The notes: generated by a model not told the origin, from the sequence alone. 64,000 bases of DNA from Hetaerina americana (GCA_022747635.1 JAKTNV010000173.1:248001-312000); one strand, 5' to 3'; shown: positions 36,540 to 47,714, counted from the stretch's first letter. A program made the numbers and translations.

Positions 36540-37006
36540 TTATCTGTATTGGTAGATAATTGCCGATGTTTAAAAAACAAAGTCGCAAAATATCATCACC
36601 TTATTCAAAGCACAGACGCAGATATAATTATTGGGGCATAAAGCTGGTTATCCACTGATATTACCCGTGGTGAAAATTTCCCAGATCCTTTTCCATTTAC
36701 AGAAATGACCGAATAAATTTGAATCGGGGAAGGTGTCTTTATTGCAGTGAAAAATTGTTGTGTCAGCAGGGCTGAGGTAATTCCAGATAATGGTATGGAA
36801 AGCGTTTGGTGCTCAATTAAAAGTTCTCAATCCTAAAGAATTTATGTATGCGCATATTTCAGACCACCAGTTGACAGTGACAATTCAATATTATAATTAG
36901 ATCAGCAAATCTAAGGTTTTTTATCCCAAGTCAATGATCGCGACGTTATAATCGGTGGAGATTTCAATGTGCCATCTATTGAATGGAGCATATACATTAG
37001 CTTTCC
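36540..37006 (+). pseudogene. LINE ORF2 apurinic-like endonuclease, 5' part
   Basis: Codons spell NCRCLKNKVAKYHHLI (motif with the metal-site Asn), DADIIIGA-stop-SWLSTDI (Glu of the TESWL motif turned into TAA), GEGVFIAVKN, SVWCSIKSS, YFRPPVDSDN and IIGGDFNVPSIEW. These are the successive strands of the APE-type endonuclease that nicks target DNA. The GDFN motif (about 36957-36968) is intact. Interrupted at 37007 by LINE 3'-end insertions; the SDHRLV motif (catalytic His) continues after them near 37422-37440. Confidence 0.75.
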
Positions 37007-37043
37007 CCCCACCACACGCCCTGGCGGCGGCTTGCGGGGTATT
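37007..37043 (+). mobile_element. LINE 3'-terminal stub, plus orientation
   Basis: CCCCCCACCACACGCCCTGG and GGCGGCTTGCGGGGTATT form the GC-rich block of the CR1-like 3' end in sense orientation. They are cut right after the block and followed immediately by an antisense copy. The piece lies within the endonuclease frame of an older LINE. Confidence 0.7.
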
Positions 37044-37260
37044 CATCTACATCAATACCCTGCAAGCCACCAAAAAGGTGTGTGGCAGGGGGTGCAGCAC
37101 CAGGAGGCAAGGGTAAGGGATGAGGGGGTTAGGGTTTTTCAAATGGATGGGAAAAGGTGAGGGGAACTTGCAAAAAAAATATATAAATATAATCGTATAA
37201 CCATACGCAGTCGTTGCCTTGTAGGTTAATAATAGGTTTTCTGTCGATGTAGATGTAGTT
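37044..37260 (-). mobile_element. LINE 3' UTR subfamily B, minus orientation
   Basis: Starts CATCTACATCAATACCCTGC, then CAAGCCACCAAAAAGGTGTG and GGCAGGGGGTGCAGCACCAG. This is the complement of the subfamily B 3' end, seen more completely at 26825-27240 and 42090-42530. Its far side ends at GTCGATGTAGATGTAG (37246-37261), another tail-like motif in the opposite sense. Together with 37007-37043 it forms a tail-to-tail pair. Confidence 0.65.
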
Positions 37261-37911
37261 GTGAAACGGGGGTTAAGGCAAAGATATCTGCCAATCGCTA
37301 TTGAATTCTTTCACGTTGAACTCGTTGCATCAACTTGTCACTTCACCAACTATGGCCTATAATACTCTTGATTTGTTAACAACGCATATTCCCGAAAAAG
37401 TCTTAACCATAAAAAATAAGACATTAGCGACCACAGGTTAGTAAATGCTAAGTGTTCGCTACATGGGGTCCAAAATAGGAAGCCTGAAAGTAAAATTTAC
37501 TTGTTTAAAGAAGGTGACTACAATTGCCTAAAGAGCGTGCTACAGCATCAATTTGCAAGTTTTCAAGAAAGAAAGTAACCTCCGAAATACTGAGGATACG
37601 TGGAATCACTTCCTTGAGAGCGCGCGCTTAGCAGTCAAAAAGTTCATTCCAAGTAAATTTATAAATGATAACACGGAACCTAGGTGATACAACGAGGATG
37701 TTAGTAAGGTATTGTGACGTCAAAGGCTATGTCACGCCAAGGGGAAAAATATTAGGGATGATAACTCTCGCGACAAAAATAACGAGATCATTTATTGTTA
37801 CAAGATATCAATGGTGAATGCTAAGAATGAATTTCAGAAAGCGTCAATGGAATTCAAAAGGAAAATGTGAGCGGAAAATTTGAAAGAGAATCCGGAAGAA
37901 TTTTGATCATA

Positions 37912-39236
37912 CTACCTTGATCAAAAAGTTCCCGGAATAACCACCGTGTGGCGCTCCCATCGTTCCGATTTGAGTTCTGTTTTTTTTGTTAAATTGGTAC
38001 ATCTGTTGTTGATATTCCCTTTAAATCTTAGTGTCATAACTTGACATTTGCAAAAGTTACGTAGCCAAGAGTACATCTATCTCTGTGTGTGTTGGCGATT
38101 TTTTACAATTGCAGAAATGGATTTAAATTTGCAACAACGAACTTGTATTAAATTTTGCGTAAAAAACGGATTTAGTGGCGCACGGACGTTGGAAATGTTG
38201 GAAAAGTGTTTCGGCAACGATTCTCTAAAAAAAACGGTCGTTTACCAGTGGCACGAGCGGTTCAGAAGTGGTCGTGAGTCAATCGAAGATGATGAACGCA
38301 GTGGCAGACCATCGACATCGAAAGTCGGTGAAAAAATTGATAAAGTAAAAGAAATGTTGGTCAATAACCGCAAATTAACCATCAGAGAAATAGCGGAGGA
38401 CTTGAACATTGCCTATGGATCCGCCCAAGACATTGTGGTTAATGATTTGGGTTTCCGTCGTGTAGCAGCAAAGTTGAGACCTCAATTTCATGCAAAAAAG
38501 AGACCGTGTTGACGTCGCAAAAGACATGATTTGCGAGGCTGAATCCGATTCCCACATTCATCAAAAGGATCATTACTGGAGACGAGACGTGGGTTTATGA
38601 GTACGACACGCAATCCAGACATCAGGCAAGTGAATGGCGTTCACCAAATGAGCCGAGACCAAAAAAACCACGTCGTTTTCAGTCAAAAAAGAAGGCAATG
38701 CTGACGGTTTTCATGGATTACAACGGTGTAGTGCATCATGAATTTTTGCCAGAAGGCCAGACAGTAAACAAAGAGTATTATTTGGGCGTTATGAGACGTT
38801 TGCGTGAAGCAATTCGCCGAAAGAGACCAGAAATGTGGGCAGAAAACTCGTGGATTTTGCACCATGATAACGCACCGTCGCACAGTGCTATCATTATTCG
38901 TAATTTTTTGACGAAAAATGCAACAAATACCATCCAACAGCCACCGAATTCACCTGATTTGGCTCCCTGTGACTTCTTTCTGTTCAATCGAGTTAAAAAA
39001 CCATTACGGGGAACGCGTTTTAGCAGCCGAGAGGAAGTAATGGAAAAATCGCAGGAAGCACTGATGGACATACCGAAAACCGAATATAAAAAATGTTTCG
39101 AGGATTGGATCAAGCGCTGGCATAAGTGTGTTGCAGTCGATGGGGATTACTTTGAAGGGGACAATATAGATTTAGATGAATAAACTTATATTTTTAATTT
39201 TCTGAATAAATTCCGGGAAATTTTTGATCAAGGTAG
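37912..39236 (+). mobile_element. Mariner-like element, nearly full length, frameshifted
   Basis: Inverted terminal repeats lie at 37912-37938 and 39210-39236 (starting CTACCTTGATCAAAAA; 26 of 27 positions match), with TA on both sides (37910-37911 and 39237-39238). Total length is 1325 bp, normal for mariner. The single gene covers almost all of the transposase but carries two frame changes. It inserted in the linker region of an older LINE, whose reading continues across it (F-stop-SY before, VRKVQGNNSTVN after). High TIR identity and a long open C-terminal frame suggest it is younger than the surrounding LINE. Confidence 0.95.
38117..39183 (+). pseudogene. Mariner DD34D transposase, two frame changes
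   Basis: Starts at ATG 38117 (MDLNLQQRTCIKFCV); a longer frame from 38048 is unlikely to be used. First helix-turn-helix TVVYQWHERFRSGRESIEDD, then the GRPS linker and second helix-turn-helix LTIREIAEDLNIAYGSAQDI. Near 38480 a small deletion in the KLxPxxLNF region shifts the frame. A one-base C gain at 38551-38553 shifts it again. From 38554 the frame is open to the TAA at 39181. Catalytic residues are all present: Asp of GDETW (38581), Asp of HHDNAPSH, and Asp of SPDLAPCDFF exactly 34 residues later. It ends with CVAVDGDYFEGDN. The protein as it stands cannot be made in one piece. Confidence 0.93.
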
Positions 39237-39238
39237 TA

Positions 39239-39780
39239 CGTCAGAAAGGTTCAGGGAAATAATTCAACTGTTAATTCACTCAAAAATGATAAACTTGTAA
39301 GAGTAATATGTGGACAGGCTTACAAAAAATTAGGGTTTATTAGAAGAGTACTGGGTAAATGTGATGAAAAGGTCAAAGAAAAATGTTATCTGTCGCTGGT
39401 TAGGCCACCTTTAAAATATTCTGCAAGTATATTTGATCCTCACGAAGTTAGATAAATTGCTGAATTGGATCACGTGCTGTGTAGTTGAGCAAGATTCGTA
39501 CAACGCTGTTATGATAAACTGAATAGCGTAGCCAAAACATTAGAACAGCTAGAATGGGAATCCCTGACAGAACGAATTTGAATTACAGATTGAATCTCTT
39601 GTATAAATTGGAAGAGAGTGTCTTTAGCAATGGTGTTGAAAATGTATCAGTACCCCCATCATACTACGGTAGGAGAGGCCAAGTCAATAAAATTAGAGAG
39701 AACAACTGTAGAACAGATAGATTTAAGATTTCATTTTTTCCACGAAGGGTAAGGGGTTAGAAACACCTTATCCGACCGCG
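39239..39780 (+). pseudogene. CR1/L2-like ORF2 C-terminal domain
   Basis: AYKKLGFIRRVLGKCDEKVK and KCYLSLVRPPLKYSASIF correspond to the post-palm domain common in CR1/L2/Jockey-type LINEs (LSLVRPHLEYAASIWDP in the copy at 47780). Next come QRCYDKLNSVAKTLEQLEWE, NLLYKLEESVFSNG and PSYYGRRGQVNKIRENNC, then RTDRFKISFFPRRVRG. Two or three frame changes. The palm is missing by deletion. The 69-codon frame 39554-39760 covers its last part. Confidence 0.75.
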
Positions 39781-39868
39781 GTAGGGTGATATTAAGGTCA
39801 AAATTATTCTGGTGTGTATTCACCCCCTGCTACATACCCTAGTGGTGGCTTGCAGGGTACTTAAATGC

Positions 39869-40540
39869 TAAATTAAAAGAAACGTAAATAAAAGTGAATA
39901 ATTTATTCGGTAGTGAGTATTACGGATTTACTAGAAGAGATTTTCTAGATAATAGTAATAGTTTGTTTGTTAATGTTACTTGGTTTTAACTTGGCGAACG
40001 GGTAAGGTTAACAAAATTTTAATCATTTGCTAGGGATATTACGCAGTTTATTATTTGATTTGTAATAGTCTCGCATTGCGGGGCTCATTATTCAAATCGT
40101 TGTTATTACAGAATGAATACGGGGGCGTAAAATGGCTTTGTTGAATAAAACACTAATCATATTTTGCATCCGCATGTTGATACATATTATACTGTTCATT
40201 AATTTTTTACCTTTAAAATAAATCACGAAAGTATATGTGAATATGTGATTAGGGTGGTTAAAGACGGCTCACATATTTCATTTAGAAAATTAAGTTTATG
40301 TACTCTTCAATTTAATACTTTTAACCAGGCGACTATATTCAGATTTTGCACATATGAGTGTTTATAGAGTAATGCAAGATAAGTTACTCGTATAAATCAC
40401 GAATTTTTATTCGGAAATAAGCTCAACTTGTCATCAATGATGGAGACGAAAATGTATAATGAAGCTTGGAGGTCGTGGTTCTATTATTCCCATATATCCA
40501 TGCCCTCCCTCATCTTGGTAAGCGTTGATTTTAACAGCCT
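39869..40540. other. No recognisable gene
   Basis: AT-rich, no supported feature. Confidence 0.4.
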
Positions 40541-40629
40541 AGAGTAATTTTATCGAGACGAAAGTTCATTGTCACTCAGTCGGATGCGTCAAGCCGTTGC
40601 CTCAAGTTTTCGCGCATACTCCGCAAAGG

Positions 40630-41395
40630 GCTGTGCGACATAGCTTTTGTTATGTCGCACTCGACACCAGTAAAATGTAGGCCCCTCTTTGACGTGTCGA
40701 GGTCGACAGCAATGTCGACTTCCATATTCATATCGAGTTGACTTGCAAAATTACGTCGATATCCTGTGTCACGTCGGTACTGGTAAATCTCTATCTGTCG
40801 TTTTGCTGGTTAAATCAACTTGTTAAACACACAACAGAAAATATTTAACATCGAAAAATTTCGAATGGTGTTGAGTTTCGGGACTTATTTTTCGGAATTA
40901 TTCCCACAGGGTGAGATAAGACGGGCAAGAATGCTATCTAAAAACCTTTTACTTAACATATTTCTGTAAACCTTTACTAAGATTGACAGATGTTATGCGC
41001 CATTAATGACGCACGTGAAATACCTCGTTACTTATGCGTAATGAACACATGTAGAGCAAATGTTTCTCCAAAACGCACGGATTCGTTTTTTTCTTTTAAA
41101 GCTTCTTCATTTACGATATGTTTCGTAACATAAGATCTCCCTATGTTCACCTCAAATACCACTACATTTTATCCTTGACATCAATATCGACGTCCTCCTC
41201 GATATCGTTCTGGACATAAATGTCGACGTCGACATAAATATTAGCATCGACATCAGTGGTATCACGTCGGTATCTATATCACCCACGAAACGTTGACGAC
41301 GCTTTAAGAGACATCCTCGATAGGTCGAAGTAAAATTTAAAATCGACAACAACTCGACATATCGAAGTGTCGAGTCACAGCCACATTGACATTAG
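40630..41395. repeat. TCGAC/CGACAT-rich block with hairpin
   Basis: Two clusters (40630-40790 and 41175-41395) are dense in TCGA, GTCGAC and CGACAT/CGACGT words, far above the surrounding AT-rich DNA. A perfect 10-bp inverted repeat GTGCGACATA/TATGTCGCAC with an 8-base loop is at 40633-40660. The pattern looks like a decayed short-unit repeat, or the ends of an unknown element. A 66-codon minus frame here is Ser/Met/Ile-rich because of the repeat. Confidence 0.5.
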
Positions 41396-42089
41396 AATTT
41401 AAGATTTCAATATCCGCCGATCGTGCATTACAAGAATTCGATTTGGAATGCGTGAGAGCGCGTCAGCCATTTCAAGGCGCCGACTTGGAACCGCTTTCAC
41501 GGTGGCACGGCACTCAGTGGCGGGTTAAAAGTGTCCCGAGGTCACCTATGCACTTGGTTTAGGGTGGCCTTATACGGGGTGAGAAATGGTGACCCTTTTG
41601 TAGCCTTCCTAAATGTTAAAGGAACCATGTCGAAATATTTCGAAGGGAGCAAGCAGGACTTAATTTTTTTAGGAAGGCACTGGACAACCGAGTTTGCTAG
41701 CGTAACCGAGGTATTTATTTTGGTCTCAAATTTAATTTACAGGTCACTAGGGTGACATAAGAGAGAGAAGCACTGTCGCATTAAAGTGCTATTTCTTTCC
41801 TCGCAGGTTACACAATCCACACCCACTACTTTTAAATTGACAAAGGAATATGTGAAAATTTATTCCAGCACGTCAATTAATGCGTTGTTTATGTAGGTAT
41901 GTATGCCTGGAACTGTCGCGTGTGTTTATGAATTTGCAAAAAAATAATTATGCACAAGAGAGTATCTATTCACATAAGAATGGTGCTCTAACACTTTCTG
42001 CCACCCACCCTTACGGCGATCTGGGTGTTATTATGAAGATGTGGGTGTAGGCAGTTATCGAGGTGTGTTAATTGTAATATTTATGACAA
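41396..42089. other. No recognisable gene
   Basis: A 74-codon plus-strand frame (41531-41755) has no recognised features; the rest is unremarkable. Confidence 0.4.
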
Positions 42090-42530
42090 TACCACATTTT
42101 CTTCCTGCGGCGTTAGGGGTGGGGACTATAAGTTTCGTGGCCATTGATTATTAAAATTTTCCCCTTTTTATTTTCCTGTCCTGCATAATCTGTCTTGGTA
42201 TGTTGGTGGTCTATTGTACGGCTGTGGTTGATTTTTACTCCCTAATTTTTAATACACGCTCCCTAATTTTTAATATACTCCCTAATTTTTAATATAACTT
42301 TTATAGTGGGCGTATTAAAACATTTTTCGAACTAAGTTATTCGCTAGCATGTAAATGGGTTTGCTCCACAATGAACGTATTTTCGGGAGTTTTTATTGGA
42401 TGTTTTTCCCTTTTCCTAGCTCTTTTCCCTTCCTCTCCCTAATACCTTACTCATCTCACCTGGTTCTTGAACCCCCTGCCACGCACATTTTTGATGAATC
42501 CCGGGGTATTTCTGTAGATGCAGAAATGAT
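42090..42530 (+). mobile_element. LINE 3' UTR, subfamily B
   Basis: Colinear with 26825-27240. It ends with CACCTGGTTCTTGAACCCCC, TGCCACGCACATTTTTGATG and CCCCGGGGTATTTCTGTAGATG-like sequence, the worn GC block and tail. Inside it CTCCCTAATTTTTAATA is repeated three times in tandem (42238-42298), absent from the other copy, so it is a local duplication. Confidence 0.65.
42238..42298. repeat. Three tandem copies of a 19-21-bp unit
   Basis: CTCCCTAATTTTTAATA with variable ends (CACG, TA, TAAC) repeats three times inside a LINE 3' UTR relic. Likely replication slippage. Confidence 0.85.
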
Positions 42531-43549
42531 ATTAAATTTTACGTACAGACGAATATTTGTGTATGAGCTGCTGGTGTCCTAAAACCTTCCACCACACGTC
42601 CTTGAGTTGATAAATCTGTTGATGTAAATGTACCAATCGATTACGTTTCGCAATGTTAGGGCGAGGGAATATGTTTTTCGCCCAACGATCAACCAGATCT
42701 GCAATCCCGAGAATGGTCATAGGGCATATCTATTTACATTTATATTGGAGTGCCTTCCTTGGTTCTTTGCGAGTAGGGGTCGATAAGAACCGGTGATGAT
42801 TCACTCGTACGTCCAATCAGTTCTTCTGATTGATATTCCTATCCCATGTCGAGAAACATAACGAGTTGATTCGACCACGACTCGGCTCAATGCCTTTATC
42901 TCGCACCCATTCCATCCCTCTCAATTCGTGCGCACCATTGATTTGATTCTAAGAATTTCCTTTCGCAATCATTTGAAATTCAGACGGCGTTTTTAAAGCT
43001 CGAATGTATCCAGCCCTTTCGGTTACGGAAATTACATTTGGGCAGGAGAGAGAGAGAGAGGGAGAGAGGGCGCATTACGGAATTAAAAATAAAATTGACC
43101 TCCCTCCTAACTAACGGAATTAACATTTTAAAAATGGCGGAAGATGAAATATTTTTAAATTGGCAGATAATCGAACGAAAGTTCTGTTGGGCAGACGAAC
43201 ATTTCTAAAAATGAGGGAACTGTAGTCATTATTTTCATGGATGTTACAATTTGTTTTTGTTCTGGGATATTCTATTTTGGAAAATTAAATTTGTTCTTGA
43301 CTCCATGGAGAACAAAACCGGTGATTGGAAATTCACTTATTTTAATGTCTATGTCGTTCTTCTCATTGGAATTCCTATCCCATTTCGGAGAGATATCATA
43401 GAAGTTTCGTAATTGCTGCGATTACAAATACCTATTCCTGTAGGTTTTATTTTATGTGTGGATTAAATTAAGCATTTCAAAATAAGTCAACCACTATGGA
43501 ATCAGAATTTTCATGAGTTACTCACAGAAGAAAAATATGCTGGTTGACG
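42531..43549. other. No gene; short (GA)n at 43044-43071
   Basis: AT-rich, with a purine run GAGAGAGAGAGAGAGG at about 43044. Short frames are unrecognised. Confidence 0.4.
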
Positions 43550-44230
43550 ACCCTGTAGTAGCTAGGTTTTGCTGGATGGGGTTAGGGTAAATGAGATGAA
43601 AAAGTAAGGGATAGGTGCTGGCTGGGAGGCTTTAGTTTGGCCACATTTGGAACACAAGGTAATTACTTGTCATCCGAGGGAGAACACGTTAATTAAATAA
43701 TTGGAAAATGTTTAGAAAAACTTCAATAGATTTGTTGAACATTGCTACTAGTAAGAATGAAGCGTTTGTTTGAAGGAATCAGGTTTGAAGCTCCTTTATT
43801 CATGAAGAAGCTGAATTTCTTTGGATGGATTGCTGGACAATGTATTGAAAAGGTAACAGAGAAATAAGGTTAAGGCCAGATTCAGAATACGCGGTCAATA
43901 TCTGGGAAATTAGGTAGAATTCAGAGAAAATTCGGTAGGTTTTTTTAAAAATTGGTATGAGGAACGAGCAAGCGTCATGGGTGTCCTAAAGGAATTAGAT
44001 TGGATGTTTCTTTATTCTCGGAGAGCGGAGACAAGACAGACTTAAAAGTACAGGGCATCTCCTGAGTTTAATTGCAACACTGAAACAATTATGATGACAT
44101 CAAATCATATTGCTACATTCCAGTACCAGATTAAAAAAATAAAGGTGAACACCGTCACCGACAGATTCAAGTACATCTTTTTCCCTCGCAGGGGTCGCGA
44201 TGATAACAAAGTGGAACCCAAAACCAGAAT
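43550..44230 (+). mobile_element. CR1/L2-like LINE C-terminal relics, two pieces
   Basis: Up to about 43860 there is a degraded stretch around GGCCACATTTGGAACACA (the RPHLEY codons) followed by broken helices. From 43870 a second piece repeats the same start point (KLGRIQRKFGRFF) and runs to DRFKYIFFPRRGRDDNK (44161-44215), the equivalent of RTDRFKISFFPRRVR in the 39.7-kb copy. The two pieces overlap in content, so they are separate insertions or a duplication. Confidence 0.6.
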
Positions 44231-44424
44231 ACAATAACTTAAAAACTAAAACATAATGATTTAGTCAGTCGTAATGATTTCGGCATAAATTGAGTGGTTT
44301 AAGGCTCTGCTTTGTGAAAATTAATGATCACTGAAATAATACCTATTTAACTAAATAAATAATAAGTATTTTTCCACAAAAATGTGTAAAAAGATACCAG
44401 ATTATTTATTCATAGTATTTGTGT

Positions 44425-44430
<6 letters not shown>
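44231..44430. other. No recognisable gene
   Basis: AT-rich spacer between a LINE relic and a microsatellite. Confidence 0.4.

Positions 44431-44478
<48 letters not shown>
44431..44478. repeat. (TG)/(TA)n microsatellite
   Basis: GTGTATGTGTGTA passes into about 20 TA units. Any frame across it is an artefact. Confidence 0.95.
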
Positions 44479-44590
44479 ATTAAAAGAGTCTTACCTGAAG
44501 AAGGCTCAAACAATCTACAATGTGAGTGTCCTTTTACGTGTTATCTATTTTATTTTGCGTTCTATTTTGCAGTCCAAATGTTGTGTATGT

Positions 44591-44600
44591 ATACACACAC

Positions 44601-44654
<54 letters not shown>

Positions 44655-44655
44655 G
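44591..44655. repeat. (CA)/(TA)n microsatellite
   Basis: ACACACACG followed by about 23 TA units, 115 bp from the preceding one. The two share the order TG/CA then TA in inverted sense, so together they could fold on each other. Confidence 0.95.
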
Positions 44656-46429
44656 AATAAATTATATACATATTTATTAGATTTTGTATAGTAGCTAACA
44701 TGTATTTGAACAATGCCAATCTAATATAACAGACGGTCGATGGCTCTTCTTTAATGAACTTCATCTTGCATTAAGTAATTTACAGGGTAGACTGTAAACT
44801 ATGAAGAACTGCACTTTTATCAGAGTACACGCTACATAGCACACATGAGTGGGTTACCTTTGAGTGGACAGTAGGGGTTATTTTCTCATTAAGTTAAAAA
44901 TTTTTTACTTAAAATAAATACCAAATAAATTTATTAGTACTATTTTTACATGCTAGGAAATTCGCCACAAGCAAACAGAATTGAGTTTTTGAGCGAACAT
45001 CATTTTTGAAATTTGTTCGCAAAAAAACATTACAAAATATCCGGGTATGTACTCATTGGTCATTGAAAAACTTGGAAAGCCAACACTTAACACTTTTCCC
45101 CTCGTAGTACGCACGACGTGAGTTCAATTTATGTGTCACAAGATCTTAATTTTTTTGTAACTGGATTTGGAGCAGAAAGAAATAGGTGATTGAGCTTAGA
45201 GCATTGGGGCAGTCATTATAAATACAAGAAATAGGTGGTAAAACTTCGTGGACATAGTTCAAGTAGCATCCGCTAAAGAAGGAAGCGTCTTCAATATTTA
45301 AAAAGACGTCGTTTATTGCACACGAACAGCGTGCATTAATTTGTTTTCCCCGCTGCCGTGGTTGAATGCCCATCGAAATTCATCGTTAATTGAGTGAGAT
45401 ATTCTTCGATAAATGTACTATTGATGCTTAAAATCTCCTTTCGTGACATTTGAAATAAGGCTTGACGTCATGCGACAACGAATTCAAGAAGCCTCAGGGG
45501 TTATGGACCAGTCGGTTTTTCCATTTCGCAGAAAGTTCGTGAACTTTACTAAAATCACCGAAGCGAATTTATAGTGAAGCACAGCTGAAGCGTATGACAA
45601 TGTGTAAAAAAAAAATTCATTCCTCGCGATCGACTGGAAGACGCAAATGAAATATCCTCTGTGAAAATGGAGTGGAGAACGCCGGTAATTAATAGGAAAT
45701 TCGAGATTGCGATATGCGGCGGCATGTTTGCAATCATCGTGGAAGGCGTGTTTAATTAAAACTCACTCCATCTATCGACTGGACGTCACTCCCATAGGCT
45801 TCAAACGAATGATCTTGCGGGCCTCTTCTCCGAACTTAATCCTTGCAAATTGAATATTTCATCTGATTGACGTATCGCCAATTGTTCGCGGTGTCTTAAA
45901 GCATTTTGTCGAAGAGATACGCCAGCTGCAAATCATCCTTTGTTCTGAGATAGATAGATAGATAGAGGTATTTATTTGGGCGAAATTGAGACCAAATAGT
46001 CCCTTCTTCCATATAGCCCAGAAAAGGGAAAAATAACTCAATGCCTTAAAAAACTCCATTGCGGAGGCCATCGGAGGTTTGTTTTTCAAAGCTTCGCTTT
46101 CAATGAAGGCATTGGTGACGAGGAGATTGGGGTTCCTCCACCCTCTTTTTAATCATCCCTCAACCCCTCTCTGGTTTTGAGGGTAATCTTTTAAAAAAAA
46201 ATTATGAGAAGATCTTCTAAAATTCCTCCTTAAATCTGGGGTATGAGCGTGTCTCGTGACTGTTTAACTAGTAGCCTCAAGCAATAGGCAAAAATAGGCG
46301 ATCGATTGACTCGAAGATGAAAGGTGGGAGAAATATTATCGAAGTTTGAAAATTATTTTCCACATGAAATCATATGCTAGTATACATTTGGAGTTTCAGG
46401 ATTATCACGGAATTCACTTGATTAACATA
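44656..46429. other. No recognised gene; (GATA)n at 45949
   Basis: Frames of 60-76 codons on the minus strand lack recognised features. A short GATA repeat (about four and a half units, 45949-45966) is present. Confidence 0.4.
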
Positions 46430-46750
46430 TCTTAAGTGACTGTAGTAGTAGGGAAAGGCTATAGTGCGAGAGAAGATAACGTAACAAGCGATGGGAGGGC
46501 AGGACGTGTGGCAGGGGCTGATGACTATGGAAAGGAATATGAGAGATATTGGAATGAATGACTGGCGTATAGAAAATATTAGATATTCTGAGTTGCAAAG
46601 ACAGTAGGAAGAATAAATGCAAGGTATTTTGATTGGCAATAGAATTTTGAAGTCTGTGTTTAAGAGGAGAATATTGGGCAGGCGAGGTAGGGGGAGAAAA
46701 AGAATAGGCATAGGTTGGGCAGAGTGAAGCGAAGCAGATAGTGTGCAGAG
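46430..46750 (+). mobile_element. RTE-like LINE C-terminal fragment
   Basis: In broken frames the plus strand gives NRILKSVFKRRILGRRGRGR and KRIGIGWAE near 46635-46725, matching the LKTVIEGRMLGKRG and RKRIGM end of the 24265-25210 copy. A preceding QGILIG-like stretch fits the helix before it. The long frames on the opposite strand are shadows. Confidence 0.6.
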
Positions 46751-46867
46751 TTGAAGAATGAGTTATTGTAATCAGATTTTAGATCAATTATTAATCTTTA
46801 TTTGGTTAACTCTTAGGAATTTAATAGAGCTTAGGCATTAGTTCCGTCCTAAACCTTCCTTGACTGG

Positions 46868-46945
46868 GTAGAATTAGGTCTCAGTGATGGCGGGGTTATG
46901 TCTGCGCCTGTCAACTCAGAGGTCGCTGGTTAGATTCCCGCAGGG
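46868..46945 (+). ncRNA. tRNA-like SINE head remnant
   Basis: TCTCAGTGATGGCGGGGTTA then GTCGCTGGTTAGATTCCCGC resembles a tRNA-derived SINE head. The first part fits a worn A box (consensus TGGCNNAGTGG), and GGTTAGATTCC (46922-46932) fits the B box GGTTCGANTCC with two changes. The anticodon arm does not pair, so it is not a tRNA gene. A further GGTTCAATTTCC lies at about 47057. Extent of the SINE body is unknown. Confidence 0.45.
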
Positions 46946-47714
46946 GTGGGTTTTTATTTTTTGACCACAATACTTGATTTACCATATTAGTTTTCAAGTA
47001 AGACTGCACTTTTAGACCAAAAAGTAACACGTTATTGCGTGAACCTATGTTTCGCTGGTTCAATTTCCATCGTCTCGGACCTGAATGTCTTTTGTACCAT
47101 CTGTAGGATTTTTCAACCGAGCGTAAAACTAGTGCCCAAAGTGCAACTTTGGTGAAGTGACTGATAAATAGAAGGGTGGTGTTGGATAAAAAATAGGCGA
47201 ACCATTTAATTTTATATCGGCCATTGGGAACGAAGTTAAAATCGGACACGTCTCCCAAGGATACGATTCCAGGATTTAAAATACTGGCAAGAGTGTTGGA
47301 AATGAAACAATAAAAAGATTTCTTCCGCCGAAACGTTTTTTCAGAAATATTATCATCGCCAGATTGTTCAATTTCTAGGTTAATAAATTGAACAATAAAT
47401 AAATAAAGTCTTTATCAAAAAAGTTCTGATTTACTCATGTAAAATCGCCTCCGTGGATATTTCAGGTCCTTAATATAGTTGAATTATGGAGAGAGAATTT
47501 ACAGGATAAACTCCCTCGCATGAAAACTTTGAGAACAATCTGTTCTCCCGAAGTGAAAAAAAAAGTAGCACGAATCCACTTTTGAAAAATATTTCCTTCG
47601 ACTCCTTTCACAACGGCGCGGGCGTCGTCTGCCAACGAAGGCAGCAACTTCTAGTTGAGCAGATGTGCCTTCCCTAACATGTTTGCCACCCGACTTGATG
47701 ACTTATTAACTAAA
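46946..47714. other. No recognisable gene
   Basis: A 115-codon minus frame (46911-47258) crosses the SINE-like head and has no known domain. The remainder is AT-rich. Confidence 0.35.

Larger units (their letters stand above)
35480..39868 (+). mobile_element. CR1/L2-like LINE, near full-length, nested insertions
   Basis: This is the most complete LINE in the window. It has, in order: ORF1 relic with esterase-like blocks (to 36269); ORF2 endonuclease (about 36540-37000 and 37262-37440); linker (37440-37911 and 39239-39300); C-terminal domain (39300-39765); and a 3' UTR with the GC block CACCCCCTGCTACATACCCT (39822-39841). The whole RT is absent: AATGATAAACTTGTA (linker) joins directly to the ICGQAYKKLGFIRRVLGKC segment near 39300. 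LINE 3'-end pieces lie at 37007-37260 and a mariner at 37912-39236. The LINE reads continuously across the mariner. It has many stops and is long dead. Confidence 0.85.

Noticed and set aside
46868..46945. Functional tRNA gene
   Set aside because: A and B box resemblance only; the anticodon and acceptor arms do not pair.
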